From contig OX359265.1 of the NCBI GenBank assembly GCA_947179155.2, positions 59,323,540 to 59,387,539 of the forward strand: a stretch of DNA of 64,000 bases. The letters are read 5' to 3'. Made by a program: the position numbers and the translations under genes. Under the pieces are notes generated by a model that did no database searches, was not told where the DNA came from, and saw only the letters and a program-made list of their open reading frames with translations. Source of the DNA: Hedera helix (lineage: Eukaryota > Streptophyta > Magnoliopsida > Apiales > Araliaceae). The first letter of the stretch is position 1. Every line of letters begins with the position of its first letter. Below are positions 26,481 through 38,219 of the stretch, piece by piece.

Positions 26481-26964
26481 TTGCTTGTGCCTGGAGTGTC
26501 GTCCGCCATGACAACAATTATTGAAGTGAATAAAATATGATCAACCAGAAGAATTACTCACATGCACTCACATGCCGACTTTTTAGCTCCAAGCCTGTCA
26601 CACTTACATGCCGACTATTTAGCTCCAAGCCTCCAACTATGAATAAGTGAATTATGAAAATGTCGAGGGGTGTGATGGTAGCTAATCAATCTATGCTTCG
26701 GTTTTAAGCACAATCGATTACCGTCATCACGTTACTTTGAAATTGTATTTTAAAGCGACGAGGCCCTTTGTTTAAGGGTAATGGAGGAATAAGAATGTAA
26801 TGGTCCATTTCCACTGGCTGCTATGAATTGAAGATAACCATTTTTTTTGTTTTGTTTTATTTATAATCCAATTGAAACAATTCATCTTTTGATCCACACC
26901 TACCCTAACTACAGCAATCCAACACACACAATATATATATAGTAGCCAAGCCAGCTGTACTCGC

Positions 26965-27490
26965 TAGGGGTGTTCAACGGTACCGGTTTTTTCGGTTTTT
27001 TACCGAACCGATCGGTACCGGTTCGGGCGGTACCGGTTTTTTCCGGTTTCGGTTTTTTCGGTTTCGGTTTTTCGGTTTTTTTATACTTTTCGGTACCGGT
27101 ACCGGTACGGACAATTTTGCATTTCGGTAAATACCGGTATACCGAAAGAACCGAAATAAATAATATAATATTAAATTTTTATTAATTATTATAATAATTC
27201 TAATAATTATATATATTATTATATATAAAATAATATATTTAATTATATATATTATTATAATATATAAATAAATTAATATATAATTATTATTTATAAATTA
27301 TAATTATATATATTACGAATCGGTAAAAACCGAAAACCGAACCGAAAAAATCGAACCGAATTTGTACCGAACCGGTACCGAAACCGGTAATTCGGTACCG
27401 GTACCGGTTCTTGGTTTTTCGGTAATTCGAGTTCGGTTTCGGTTCGATTTTTTCGGTTCCGGTTCGGTAAAAAACCGATGGACACCCCTA
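26965..27490. mobile_element. hAT MITE, CGGTACCGGT-rich (copy 1)
   Basis: Ends TAGGGGTGTTCAACGG and ...GGACACCCCTA form hAT-type inverted repeats. The 8-bp target duplication GTACTCGC is at 26957-26964 and, displaced by a later insertion, at 30349-30356. The 526-bp element is built of short self-complementary blocks (GGTACCGG, TTTTACCGAACCG) around an AT-rich core and could fold as a long hairpin. Homologous to the copy at 57797-58231. Noncoding. Confidence 0.88.
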
Positions 27491-28635
27491 GTGTAAGACC
27501 CCGAATTTTATGAAATACAAAATTTAATTTTTCTTCATATAGATATTTTTTTTAAACAGTAAGTGGTTAAATCGATAAAGTTAAAAGTTAAGGATGTTAT
27601 GTGCAAATTTTATTTTGTCGGACAATATTCGCTTTGTCGGGGAATATTCGTTTGGTCGGGGAATATTCGTTTGGTCCGACGGCGCCGAAATAACAAATTA
27701 TTGGTGGACCCCACAACGGAATATTTGTCGGATATAGAAAACGACAGAAATAACCTTTTTAAATAAAAATAGTCAACGGAACTGTTAAAATACCGGTGAT
27801 AAAAGAATAGTAGCATACGGTAGTTATTGGTATTTTTTGTAGCACTCGGTACTCTACAGTAACACACGGTATTGCATAGTGTCTCATATTTTTGGTCTGA
27901 TAATTGACACCGTAACTGTTACGCATCATTTCATCGATAATTGTCACTGCATAATATTTTATATTATCAATTCAATAATTGTTGTTACACAGTATTTTGC
28001 ATTATTGATTTAATAATTGTCATTACACTGTATTTTATATCATTGAGTCAATAATTGTTGTTGCACTGTTTTTAAAATTATTGAACCTAATAATTGTCAC
28101 AGTAACATATGCACAGTAATTCACATTATTGAATCAATAATTGTCATTACACAGTAACGTATGCTTTATTTTACATTATTGTTATCTCTATTATGATGTT
28201 ATTTAAACAGTTGTATTTCATTAATTTATTGACTTGATATCTAAGAGCTAACTATACTGTATTTATAACAATTAGTCATAATAATTGAATTGATAAAGTT
28301 ATTTGTTTATAATATAAAGTTAGGTGATTATTAGGTGATATGAAATGAATGGTGTAGATTAAAGTGTGAATTATTGTTGAATAATTGAATTGATTTGTTT
28401 ATAATATAAAGTTAGGTGATTATTAGGTGATATGAAATGAATGGTGTAGATTAAAGTGTGAATTATTGTTGAATAATTAAATTGATTTGTTTATAATATA
28501 AAGTTAGGTGATTATTAGGTGATATGAAATGAATGGTGTAGATTAAAGATAATATAATATTTGAAATGGATGGTGTAGATTAAAAGATGATCTTTAAATG
28601 AATGGTTTAGATTAAATGAATGATAAGATTTTTGG

Positions 28636-28644
28636 CTATAAATA
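28636..28644 (+). promoter_or_regulatory. LTR TATA box
   Basis: CTATAAATA within GGCTATAAATAGAAGCC, conserved at the same place in all three LTRs (43442 and 47162). It probably marks the U3/R boundary, with transcription starting about 30 bp downstream. Confidence 0.6.
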
Positions 28645-28976
28645 GAAGCCTTAACTTAAGGATTTTTCATAAACTTCCTTACTTGTTCTTTCTTTCTCTC
28701 TCTAAATACTTCTTGTGAAAGTTCTCTCTAAGTGTGCTTAAGTCATCTTGAGTATTTGTGAAGATCTATAAGTATACGTGTACTGTTCAAGTTAATCAAC
28801 CTCATTTAAATCAATATACAGTCACGTGCTACGGTAAGGGATACCATCTTTTTCATCTTCCATTATTCAAACGTACTATGGTAAGGGATTATCATTATTT
28901 GATTCTCGAAAATAATATTGTTTCTTTCTTACTCATAAGATGTGTCATTTATTTCCATGTATTAAATTGTGGGAAT

Positions 28977-29160
28977 AACCTTACGGAGCGGATTGCCGCC
29001 TGTTGGTGAATAACCTTTCGTATTCATTCATTATTAATCTTTGAGAATAACCTTACGGAGCGGATTGCCGCCTGTTTAGTGAATAACTCTTTGTACTCAA
29101 ATTCTATTAAATTGTGGGAATAACCTTACGGAGCGGATTGCCGCCTGTTGGTGAATAACC
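28977..29160 (+). repeat. LTR internal tandem units, 3 copies
   Basis: Three units containing AATAACCTTACGGAGCGGAT followed by TGCCGCCTGTT and GTGAATAAC. The GCGG...CCGC core can pair as a small stem. The related LTRs at 42-49 kb carry five. Confidence 0.85.
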
Positions 29161-30741
29161 CTTTGTATTAATTTCTTTCACCTTTTGTTAATCAAACCTG
29201 CTACGGTAAGGGATATTATTTTCTTTCATACTCCTAAATCGAAATTTATTATGGAACTATTGCTTCTATAATTCCTGAAAATATTATATGTTCCATAATA
29301 GTTGAACTTCATTATTTCAACTGAACCTTCCTATTTACGTGAACCTTTCTATTGAATTGTAACCGTTATTCTGAACTGTGGATCTTGAATTTCACTCCAC
29401 ATCATGTTGACAATTTGGACATTATTTGAATCTGTACAAAGTAAACTTCCGATACTTATTGTTATCCTATTTCTTCTGTTCATCATTTATATCATTCTAA
29501 TCATCCAAAAATCAAGCTGTTGTGAATATCTGTGGCCGGGGGCACAGATGTGATATATTTGTTGAACAGATGATAGGTTAAAGGCGATATAATAGGTTAA
29601 AGGTGATACATCTGTTCGGTGTCTTTTATGGCACGTGGTGAATGTTCTCTTTGGCCCGTAGTGCAAAGATGAACTGTTGTTTGGTATGATTATGACCAAA
29701 GGCTGAATCTGGTATAATCATGACCGTTGGTGCTATATTGAATATCTTTGGCCCGTAGTACAAAGATGAACTGTTGATGTGCATGATTATGATCAGGAAC
29801 TGTGAATTTGTATTATCTTGACTAATGATATTTCAGATGATAAAAGTTGATGACGTTTTTCCTAAAAAGAGAACCGAGTGGACATTATAGTCTGCATTAT
29901 TCTTCTAATAGATTACTCATTCCGCTGCTATTATTGATCTGAACGTTGTTTAAGAATTTAACTGCAGTTTTTGATATAAACCTTGTAGTCTATTGTATTC
30001 TATCAAGAACTCAACTGTTGAAGACTAATGATAATTTATTCGTCATTATCTTAGTCATGATATTCTTTACTGGGCTATTTGAGCTCACCCTTTCTTTTGT
30101 TCCATTGTTTTTCAACAGGAGATGAAAACATAACAGGGTCTAGCCGGGGAATGGAGTGAGGGTCCGAGGAATAGTTATCATAGTCTTCACGTTTTGTAAA
30201 ATAGTGTGGCAATAATAGTGAAGATTTAGTTGTGTATTATTATACACTGTATTGTTATACGTTGTGCTTTGTTGTAATAATTTTGTTGTAGTATTTTGAC
30301 GACTCAAGTTTGGGCTGTGTGGGCCCAGATTTGGGGGCGTCACACCTAGTACTCGCTATGGAAGGACAAATTTCATTAATACATAAAACCGAAGTAGAAT
30401 GCAATCAAAATGAAGTTACAAACATCATCATCATCATCATGACATTCTCTCACACGATGGTTGTGATGGGATAGCAAACCCTAGAGGATAGGAAAAATTA
30501 TTTTATGTTCATAGGGCAAGTGAATAGTATATCCCCCTTTCACGTACAGACAGGTCCCACAGGTATGTGTGTGAGAGAAGTATATTATTAACTTACCTCA
30601 AAAATATAAAATAATCTCTTAGAATATAGGCTTCAACACAACACTCGATATAATATAAAAACTAAAAAGTCAAATGGTCAATATAAATGTTTTTATTTAT
30701 TTTACTAAGAAATATAACTAGCTGGAGTTGAAAATTCTCTT

Positions 30742-33700
30742 TCAAACAAACTGTTGAAGGTATTCCTCCACACTTGTGTATTTGACATCCGGATAAAGTT
30801 GAGGAGCCTCAACTCCAAATAGTTGGTGTTAGTTTAGACACTGCACTATATATGTAACTACTCACCTTCGATTTGCTCCTCTGAAATATAAGTCTTTTCG
30901 AGTTTGTTGTCAATCTTCCTCTCCCACAAGGAAACTAAGTTATTAAGTGATTAAATATTTATAGGAGGATTAACGTAGATGATCTTTGTAACACCTCGAA
31001 CCAGCTACATGTTCGAAGTGTTACATGTCGTAAGTCCGAAAGCTCGTAAGGTAACAATATCAATAGCGCAGTCCCAACGAAAACACAATAATAAAACTAA
31101 CTTGAAATCGAACTGTCTTTCATTATCAAAATTACACTAAAATTCAATAACTAAATACCGAAAATATAACTTTGGAGACACAACTCCATTAAACAAAAGT
31201 CTTATCATAATTCTAAAATATTCATAAACTTCCTAAACTAAAATATCTTTCAATCATCCACAAAAGTATCTACAGGGCTCGGCTCTTAACAAGGTATCCT
31301 GTAAAAATTAATGTAAGGATAAGCGGTAAAACTCAGCAAGTAACAATCTTTACTATTTAGATGGATCAAGTACAATTTGCAAAACACTTTTTCGAAATAA
31401 CTTTTATTTGTTCAATAACAATATTAAATACACTTTTCGAAAATAATCTTTTCTTGTTCGATAACAACAGTCGATATATACTTTCAAAACCACAATCAAT
31501 AATCACAAAACACAATTCGAAAACGATTTCAACATGTTCAATATATTCGATGTATCTTTTAATTCACAATCCTTGCAACTAAGGTTACAACAGTCTTGTA
31601 ACACGGCCCTTATATTTGATAATGTTAATGATACGCCCCCTGCTAAGGTATCTTATCATGCACGCGCCCTGAAAAGCATCCCCCGAAGGGTATTTAAAGG
31701 TGTGCACCTTAGTAGGTCCTAAATTGTTCCGGAATTAGCGTAAATACTAACGGATTTTATACATAGTCGAACTGAGGTTTCTAAAATAATTTCTCAATAT
31801 TTTCGATATTCAAAACTATACTTATTTCACAGTTCAAAATCACATAATCACATTTTCTAAATCAAAATTCTATTTTGATACTTAATCCGGATTTTTAACA
31901 AAATACAAGTGTAACATTTTCATTCAAATGGAAGCCTTAAATAAAGTATAACAAATTTTGAAACAATACATTTAGGCATCCGAATAATTACTAAAGCATA
32001 CATAATTATAAACGATAATTTTAAAATACTAAATAGTTCAAAAAGTCATTTAACTCGATATCGCTGAACACAAAATTAATAGCCGAACGATTCCTAATTA
32101 TAAATTTATAACAAATAAATGTCATTAGGACAACTCTATTATTTAACAGTTTTCTTATTTCTTTTTCAAAATAACTATAAGTATATTTACAAAAATATTC
32201 TTTCAATTTTTAATCATTTTTCAAACAATTATTACTATTATGCCAATATAATAATCTAAATATAAAACAATAATTAAAGCTAATAATATTAATCTAAAAC
32301 TATTAACTAATAATCTAAATACAAAACAATAATTAAAGTTACAAAAATAATAACATTGCAAAAATACTAATTACTAACAAAATATACTAAAATATTAACT
32401 AACAAACTAAATACAATATTTAAAATAAAATTGGCAATACAAAAAAATTAAATAAAAAATATACTCGAAAATTACGAGTTCCACAGATTGCCTACGTCCT
32501 CGATGACAAAAATTTAACTAAAAAGGTTTTTTTATAAAAAACTCTCACACAACAAGATCTTTATTCAAAATTGGAGGCCCTTAAGTTAGTGAATGAAACA
32601 AAAGGTCAAACCTTTCTATTTATAGATTTAGAAAAGGGTAGGGATTTTCAATTAGTTGATGTGAAACAAAAATACATTTGCAACCAATGTGGGAAACGGC
32701 AAAACTTGGACCATTACAGTCTAAAACTTGGGTCATTACAATCTTGTTCATTGTTCTTGAATCATCCACAGCTTTTATGGTGTAGGTGGCTATATCATGT
32801 TCATCATTAAATAGTGCTACAAAATCGAGTATATGAAGGGAAAAAATAATATTAAATTAAAAATCTATACATATGCTCTAATTAATTTGTAGCTCGGATT
32901 TGGTTGTTGATATATAGCCAGTATACCCTTGGGAGTTGGGAGTTCCATCTCCGGTGATGATAAGCTTCTCTCTTGGGGGAGCAGTAAGTCCTGGCTGAGC
33001 TAAAGAAGGGAGATAAAAGCTAGAAAAGGAACCGGCAACCACATAAGTATAAGCGATTCCTTTAGCCTCAATGGTTCGACGGAGTTGAGACTTAATTGCA
33101 TATGCTGATTTTGTGGGATCCACACCATGAGTGCGTCCACATCATTTCCAAACTCCGAAGGCAAGAAACTCTGAGCAAATATTAATTCATTTGAATAAAT
33201 GAATTTGGCAATTAATAATAGGATTTTCTTAGAATGTGAATGTGCCTTAATGGCACATTCTAAGCGCTGAAAATAATGCATAATAATATTTATTTATGTA
33301 TTTGCACTGAATTCAATATATAAAAAAATAATATACTAGTGGACCCCATGTATTGAATTCCGTGCAAATATATAAACAAATAAAATTTATCCTTATTTTT
33401 CGCTAGGGCATATGCTAAAAGGACCCTTAATAATATACGTAATATACTCAAATTTAACAACTCAATTTTATTATAATGCCACATGCTCACTACGTGTTAT
33501 TTATAAGTTGGTCAATCCAACTTATAAATATTTATGTGAAAAAAACTGTTTGATAATAACTTTTTTTTAGTACTTATAAGTTCAAAAAAATATGAAAAAA
33601 AATAAGTAACTATTTGCTGTTTAAAAAATATGACTTATAAGTCAATTTTTTAAGTTGATCAATGACTATGAAATGACATAAATGCCCTCTTTATTTTTTA

Positions 33701-34559
33701 ATGTTTTTCTTATTAAAGAATATTTTAATAATCTTTACATTTTATTTTAACTTATAAGTTATTATTAGCCGAACACAGTTACAATTATTACTTATAATTT
33801 ATAACTTATAAATAAAAGTGATATCGAATATTTTTATTTATAAATCTACTAAAATTTTAACTTTAAATAAAAAAAAAATAAGTCATTTCTAAATAGACCC
33901 TACTACTCAACTAAATGTTCATCATGCTTAGGGATATAGATATAAAAGGAAAATATATTTGTAAATTTTATAAATAGGACTCTTTTTGTGGAAGCAACCA
34001 ACTTTAATATTTTCAGCTTCTTTAATTGCAGCAAGGATCTTGGGTTGATTCGCTAACTGCAAGAAACCTACAGCTGATATCACCACGTCCGCTTAATTTA
34101 TCGCCTTCACCAAACACTCATGATCATACATATCTCCCTGTTACAAATTAAATTAATTCTTCATATATATATATACAGAGAGAGAGAAAGAGAGACAGCT
34201 AGAGGGATGAATAGAATTAATATAGAAAAATCTAAGCTGCTTGAATTTATTTGTTTTACCCATGCCCAAAAAAGCTTTAAAAAGTACTGCACTCAGCAAC
34301 ACACATAGTTGTCGCTCACAACTCTTTAATTTTAATGTTTTTTGGGGGCATTAGGGACTCATAAAATATTGGTGTACCTACCTACATAAATCAGAGTTAC
34401 ACCAGAGCTCTTGAAGCTCTCAATAAGTTTTCCCCTAACAGGGTCTGAAACTGCGCTTTTCCCTTACGAAAGCAAAGGTGCCTTTGCACTTGCTTCCACC
34501 AGGAATTTTCCGATTTGCCCCGTTCCTCCGATGATGAGAATCTTGCTTATTTCAGCCAT
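30742..34559 (-). pseudogene. Isoflavone-reductase-like (PCBER/NmrA-type) reductase pseudogene
   Basis: The family comprises NAD(P)H-dependent reductases of phenylpropanoid metabolism (isoflavone, phenylcoumaran benzylic ether, eugenol-type). The start MAEISKILIIGGTGQIGKF (ATG at 34559) holds the Rossmann GGTGxIG motif. Exon 2 (from 34137) reads GDMYDHECLVKAI then ADVVISAVGFLQLANQPKIL. Exon 3 (from 33170) reads SFLPSEFGNDVDA, later DPTKSAYAIKSQLRRTIEAK. Exon 4 reads FNDEHDIATYTIKAVDDSRT, then after the insertion IIYVNPP and NNLVSLWERKIDNKLEKTY. The C-terminus is PQLYPDVKYTSVEEYLQQFV. Lesions: frameshift in exon 1, TAA at 'AIN*ADVV', frameshift in exon 3, TAA before SLNNL, and a 1754-bp solo LTR splitting exon 4. 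Clearly dead. Confidence 0.9.
30987..32740 (+). mobile_element. Solo LTR, 1754 bp, inserted in the reductase pseudogene
   Basis: Starts TGTAACACCTCGAACC and ends GGGTCATTACA, with perfect 5-bp duplication ATCTT (30982-30986 and 32741-32745). Removing the LTR and one duplication restores the continuous reductase exon (MNKI-IYVNPP). AT-rich, no coding. A TATA-like TCTATTTATAGA lies near 32606. No primer site, polypurine tract or second LTR. A different family from the TGTAAGACCCC LTRs. Orientation was assigned from the TATA position only. Confidence 0.88.
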
Positions 34560-34617
34560 TTCAAAATTTATTTGTGTTAGACCTTGGGAGCTGATTTTTT
34601 ATGAACTCCTATGCTAT

Positions 34618-34877
34618 GTTTGGACGATATAATGGGATGAATGAAAAAATGAAATGAAAAATAGTATATTAAATGATTATTAGAAGATAAATTATTCTTA
34701 TAGAATGAAAATTTATTTATTTTTATTATTTTTATTTCATGCGAGAGGGTATCATAATTTTATTATTATATTAAATCACTAATTCTCACTAACAATCAAA
34801 TATATACTTGAAATTTAAAAAAAAATTATTTTTTTAAATTTATTTCTTCAATTCAAACGTAACATAGTAGAGGTATT
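34618..34877. mobile_element. Possible MITE upstream of the reductase pseudogene
   Basis: The left end CTATGTTTGGA is roughly inverted at the right end (TTCAAACGTAACATAG) around about 230 bp of A/T-rich DNA. No clean target duplication. Weakly supported. Confidence 0.3.
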
Positions 34878-34879
34878 GG

Positions 34880-35553
34880 AAGTGATTGAACAATAGAAGC
34901 AAACATATAAAAAAAAATTAAAAAATCTAAACCAATTTTCTGAACTCAAGATATTTGTCAGGTATTCATTATATGATGCTAATTAAGAAAAAAAAAGTTT
35001 ATTTATTTGAGTAATTAAGTTTAATTATAGTGACTTCATACTCCATTAGACTTGGTCTGGTAAATGTCTGGTAAATCTCAAGTCACAAATTAATGCGAAG
35101 GTCTGAAGACTTTAAAAGTCCTATTAGAATTGGTAAAGTTTATGGTGGAAATATAGAAATAATTTCATCATTTATTTAATCATATGAGACAAGGATAGCT
35201 TGGACTTCTTATTTGTCCCCAATTATCCCTTGAATTCATAATAGAGATTGATATTTACTTTTTAAAGTTATTTTAAAATATTTTTAAATTTAAAATTAAC
35301 ATAATTTTTTATTTATTTTAAACATTACAATTATAAAAAAATTATAAGCAATCTAAATAGTGCTACTTATGACAAGATTTAGAGATTTAAATAAATCATA
35401 TCAATTTTAAATTCAAAAAATATCACAAATTGATTTTAGAAATCAAACTTGAAATATATTACAAATTAAATGCCCAAGGTGATAGCAGGTCGTTCACTTA
35501 TATTACTTTAATTTTTTAAAACTAAATTGACCATTTTAATAATTAATAATTAA

Positions 35554-35594
<41 letters not shown>

Positions 35595-35700
35595 ATTATA
35601 AATATTGGGAGTAGTACTAAATTCTCTATACTTTTTTTGGCTTATAATCTCTTCATCTATAAATAAATGGTAACAACTCTCAATCAATAAAAGGGCAATC
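34880..35700. other. AT-rich spacer with a TA microsatellite
   Basis: No gene recognised. It contains the (TA)n tract listed separately and otherwise only A/T-rich DNA. Confidence 0.4.
35555..35592. repeat. (TA)19 microsatellite
   Basis: Perfect TA dinucleotide repeat of 38 bp. Confidence 0.95.
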
Positions 35701-35710
35701 TATATTTTCT

Positions 35711-37090
35711 TGGATCTATTCTTATATTCATACTGTTTTGCCTTCCTAAACATTGCTAAAAATAGACAGAAAGTCTCCATAGCCCCCCGGCTCCTCGTGG
35801 GCTTCCGTTCATCTACTTGTTGCAAGTTTCGCAGAACTATGGCCCACTCATGTTCCTGCAACTCAACAAGCAATGGCCGAAGTGGGGTTCAAAGCCCACG
35901 ACCGCACCTTTTCCAGCAGGCCAGTCTTATTTAGCCCTGCAGAAGTTATCTTACAATGGGCTAGATTTAGCCTTTTCAGTTTTCACCATATAACGATTAA
36001 CGGTAAAATTTGATTTCATTGGCTGCTTCTTACTGAAACTCGGGCAAATTTGGGAAGCTTCTTTGTCTTTGATTATTTTCCTCTTATGGGCTGGATAGAT
36101 TCATTTACTGATTTCATGGGCTGCTTCTTACTAATTGGGCTGCTAATGTTGGGCCAGTTAGAGAAAAGCTTTGAAGCTTTAGATGCATTTTACCAACAAC
36201 TCATTGATGAACAGATGAATGCAGATCAGAGTACTCCAAGCCCAGTGCAAGGCAACATCCTTGAGATCTTACTTCAGATGAAGAGGGGCCAATTATATTC
36301 ATTTGATATCAAGTTTGATCAGATTAAAGCAGTGCTTGTGGTAATCACCAAACTCAATGTGTGAATTTAGTTCGAATTGCTCTTGCTGCTTCTTTTTTTT
36401 AGTTAGGATTTTAATTGAACCTAAATAAAAATAAATAACACCCTCTGGTGCAAAATTACTTGTACAATTTGAGTTTGAAAGTCAAAATGCAAAATTTTAA
36501 AATTCAAAACTAATATGAATTTATTTAAAGAGTGACAAGTATTATAATAAGTAGTATTTTTTTGGTTAGTTTATAGTAATTATGCTATTAATACTTGTAC
36601 TTGTTATGTTACTATGTCTCATCCTTACTGAGGAGATATATGAGAAATAAAATAAAAAAAATACGCTTATTTATTAAAAAATAATAATATATCTCTAGCT
36701 TGATAGTAACATAGAAGAGAGCATATATGGCACTTTTTGTTTTCCATTTAAATTGGTGAGGGCAGATACTAGTGCAGCAGTTGTGATTTGGGCCATGACA
36801 TTGTTAATGAAGATACCCCCTAGAAAAAAGAAAAAAGTGCAAGAAGAAATAAGAAAGTTGACGGGAAATTAAGAAAGGAAGTGTAGATGAAGATGATGTT
36901 CAAAATCTTGATCTTCTTAAGGCGGTAGTAAAGTAGGCAATGGGATTATGCCCATTCAGTCCGCTTCCTTTAACAATTGGAAGTTGTGTTATACTAAAAG
37001 GGTCCAACCAAAAACATTAGTTTATGTGGACGCGTGGGCTATAAAAAGAATTTTGAAAAAATTCTCAAGAGTTTTTCCTCGAAAGATTCT
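35711..37090 (+). pseudogene. Cytochrome P450 (CYP71/CYP83-like) pseudogene
   Basis: CYP71-clan microsomal monooxygenase remnant. Pieces in order but different frames: hydrophobic leader (LDLFLYSYCFAF), proline hinge APRGLPFI then LLQVSQNYGPLMFLQL, MAEVGFKAHDRTFSSRPVLF, QKLSYNGLDLAFS, ALDAFYQQLIDEQM, GNILEILLQMKRGQ and IKFDQIKAVLV. Then an I-helix remnant (ADTSAAVVIWAM) and PLTIGSCVILKG with KTLVYVDAWAI. The usual K-helix ExxR position is damaged (AVVK-stop-AMG). The heme-cysteine motif FxxGxRxCxG is absent: homology stops about 150 bp before the MULE boundary. Multiple frameshifts, stops and internal losses. Nonfunctional; exact subfamily not assigned. Confidence 0.85.
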
Positions 37091-38219
37091 TGATTAATAC
37101 TTATATTAATTTCAGAGGACAAGATTTTGAACGGAAAGTCTTTGGGTGAGTGATACTTTTTAATTTACAGTCTCCATAAAGGAGACAACAGAGTCTGTCA
37201 TAACAAAAATAAACGATAAAATTAATTATAGTAAAAATATTTGGGTAAATTACATATTGTAGTACTTTTTAAAAAATAATAACTAAAAAAATACCTTTTT
37301 AAAATATTTTTAAAAACAGTACTTTTTTGAATTATTTTTTTAAATATAGTACTGTTTTAATTTAATTAAAATTAAAATGTATCTGATGATGTGCCGGGAA
37401 AAGCGCCGTATGCCGTATTTTGTGTTATTTTGAATTGCCCGATATCTCTTTGTTCGATGAAACCATTATCAAGGTTGAAATCTGAAACCGAAAACCTCTT
37501 TTGCTCTCTTCAGAAATAAACTGAAAACCTCTTTTGCTATCTATAGAATTTATGCTGCAATATAATTTTTTCGGTTAAATTTTTCCAAGAATCCTTGGGT
37601 ATTCGTATCATTTGGTTTCTATTTGCTATTTTTCGTTGTTTTCTCAGCGTTGTAACCGTGTTTGGTGGGATCGATAGGGGTTTATTGAAGTCGTCGATAG
37701 TTGATCCGGGTGAGAAATTTTTTTCTTCATTTATAGGATGGGTTCGAAGAGGAAGAAATCTGTGAAGATGGTTGACTATAAGGATGAGGGTAAGGGTAAA
37801 AGAATTACTAGAAGTATGGATATTGATTCAAAGATAGATGAAAAGGAATATGGTAGTGAGACTAAGTCTCTGAATCAGGGGAATGAAGTAGGTGTCGGTC
37901 CCCCTGTGAAGGAAATGGATTTGAGGAGAGATGTGCATACGAGTCGTAAGGATTTTTCTGAATCGGAATCTGATTTTGAAGTTTCAACGAAGAAAGTTCG
38001 GAATGATGTTGAAGATGATGTTGAAAATGTTGTCAGCAACAATATTATTCGGAGACAAAAACATCTTAAGGTTTGTGTTTCTAATTGTATTTACGATTTT
38101 TAAATAATTCTTTGTATATTTAATGATTTATGTTCTGTGAAATGATTGGTGTTATGTTTTGATATATTATTAATGATTATTTGTTTAAAATTATTTTGTT
38201 ATTTCAATAAAAATATTTG

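Larger units (their letters stand above)
27492..30344 (+). mobile_element. Solo LTR, 2853 bp (same family as element at 42301)
   Basis: Starts TGTAAGACCCCGAATTTTAT and ends GGGGGCGTCACA, as do the LTRs at 42301-45737 and 46020-49457. The 5-bp duplication CCTAG flanks it (27487-27491 and 30345-30349), with no internal region or second LTR, so it is a solo LTR left by recombination. It landed in the 3' terminus of the hAT MITE. Against the 3.44-kb LTRs it lacks about 500 bp after the TATA region and carries three rather than five copies of the ACGGAGCGGATTGCCGCC unit. It is a distinct subfamily variant. Confidence 0.92.

Noticed and set aside
27563..27766. 67-codon frame near the start of each LTR (also 42370 and 46089)
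   Set aside because: Lies upstream of the TATA box in U3; similarity reflects DNA homology of the LTRs, not a gene.
29487..29699. Open frame on the minus strand repeated in all three LTRs (also 44880-45092 and 48600-48812)
   Set aside because: Conserved only because the LTRs are homologous. It has no domain, lies antisense to the element's transcript, and shows no sign of selection for coding.
33490..33900. Possible MITE with ACTTATAAGT palindromes in the reductase intron region
   Set aside because: Several ACTTATAA motifs occur, but I could not define matching ends or a target duplication.
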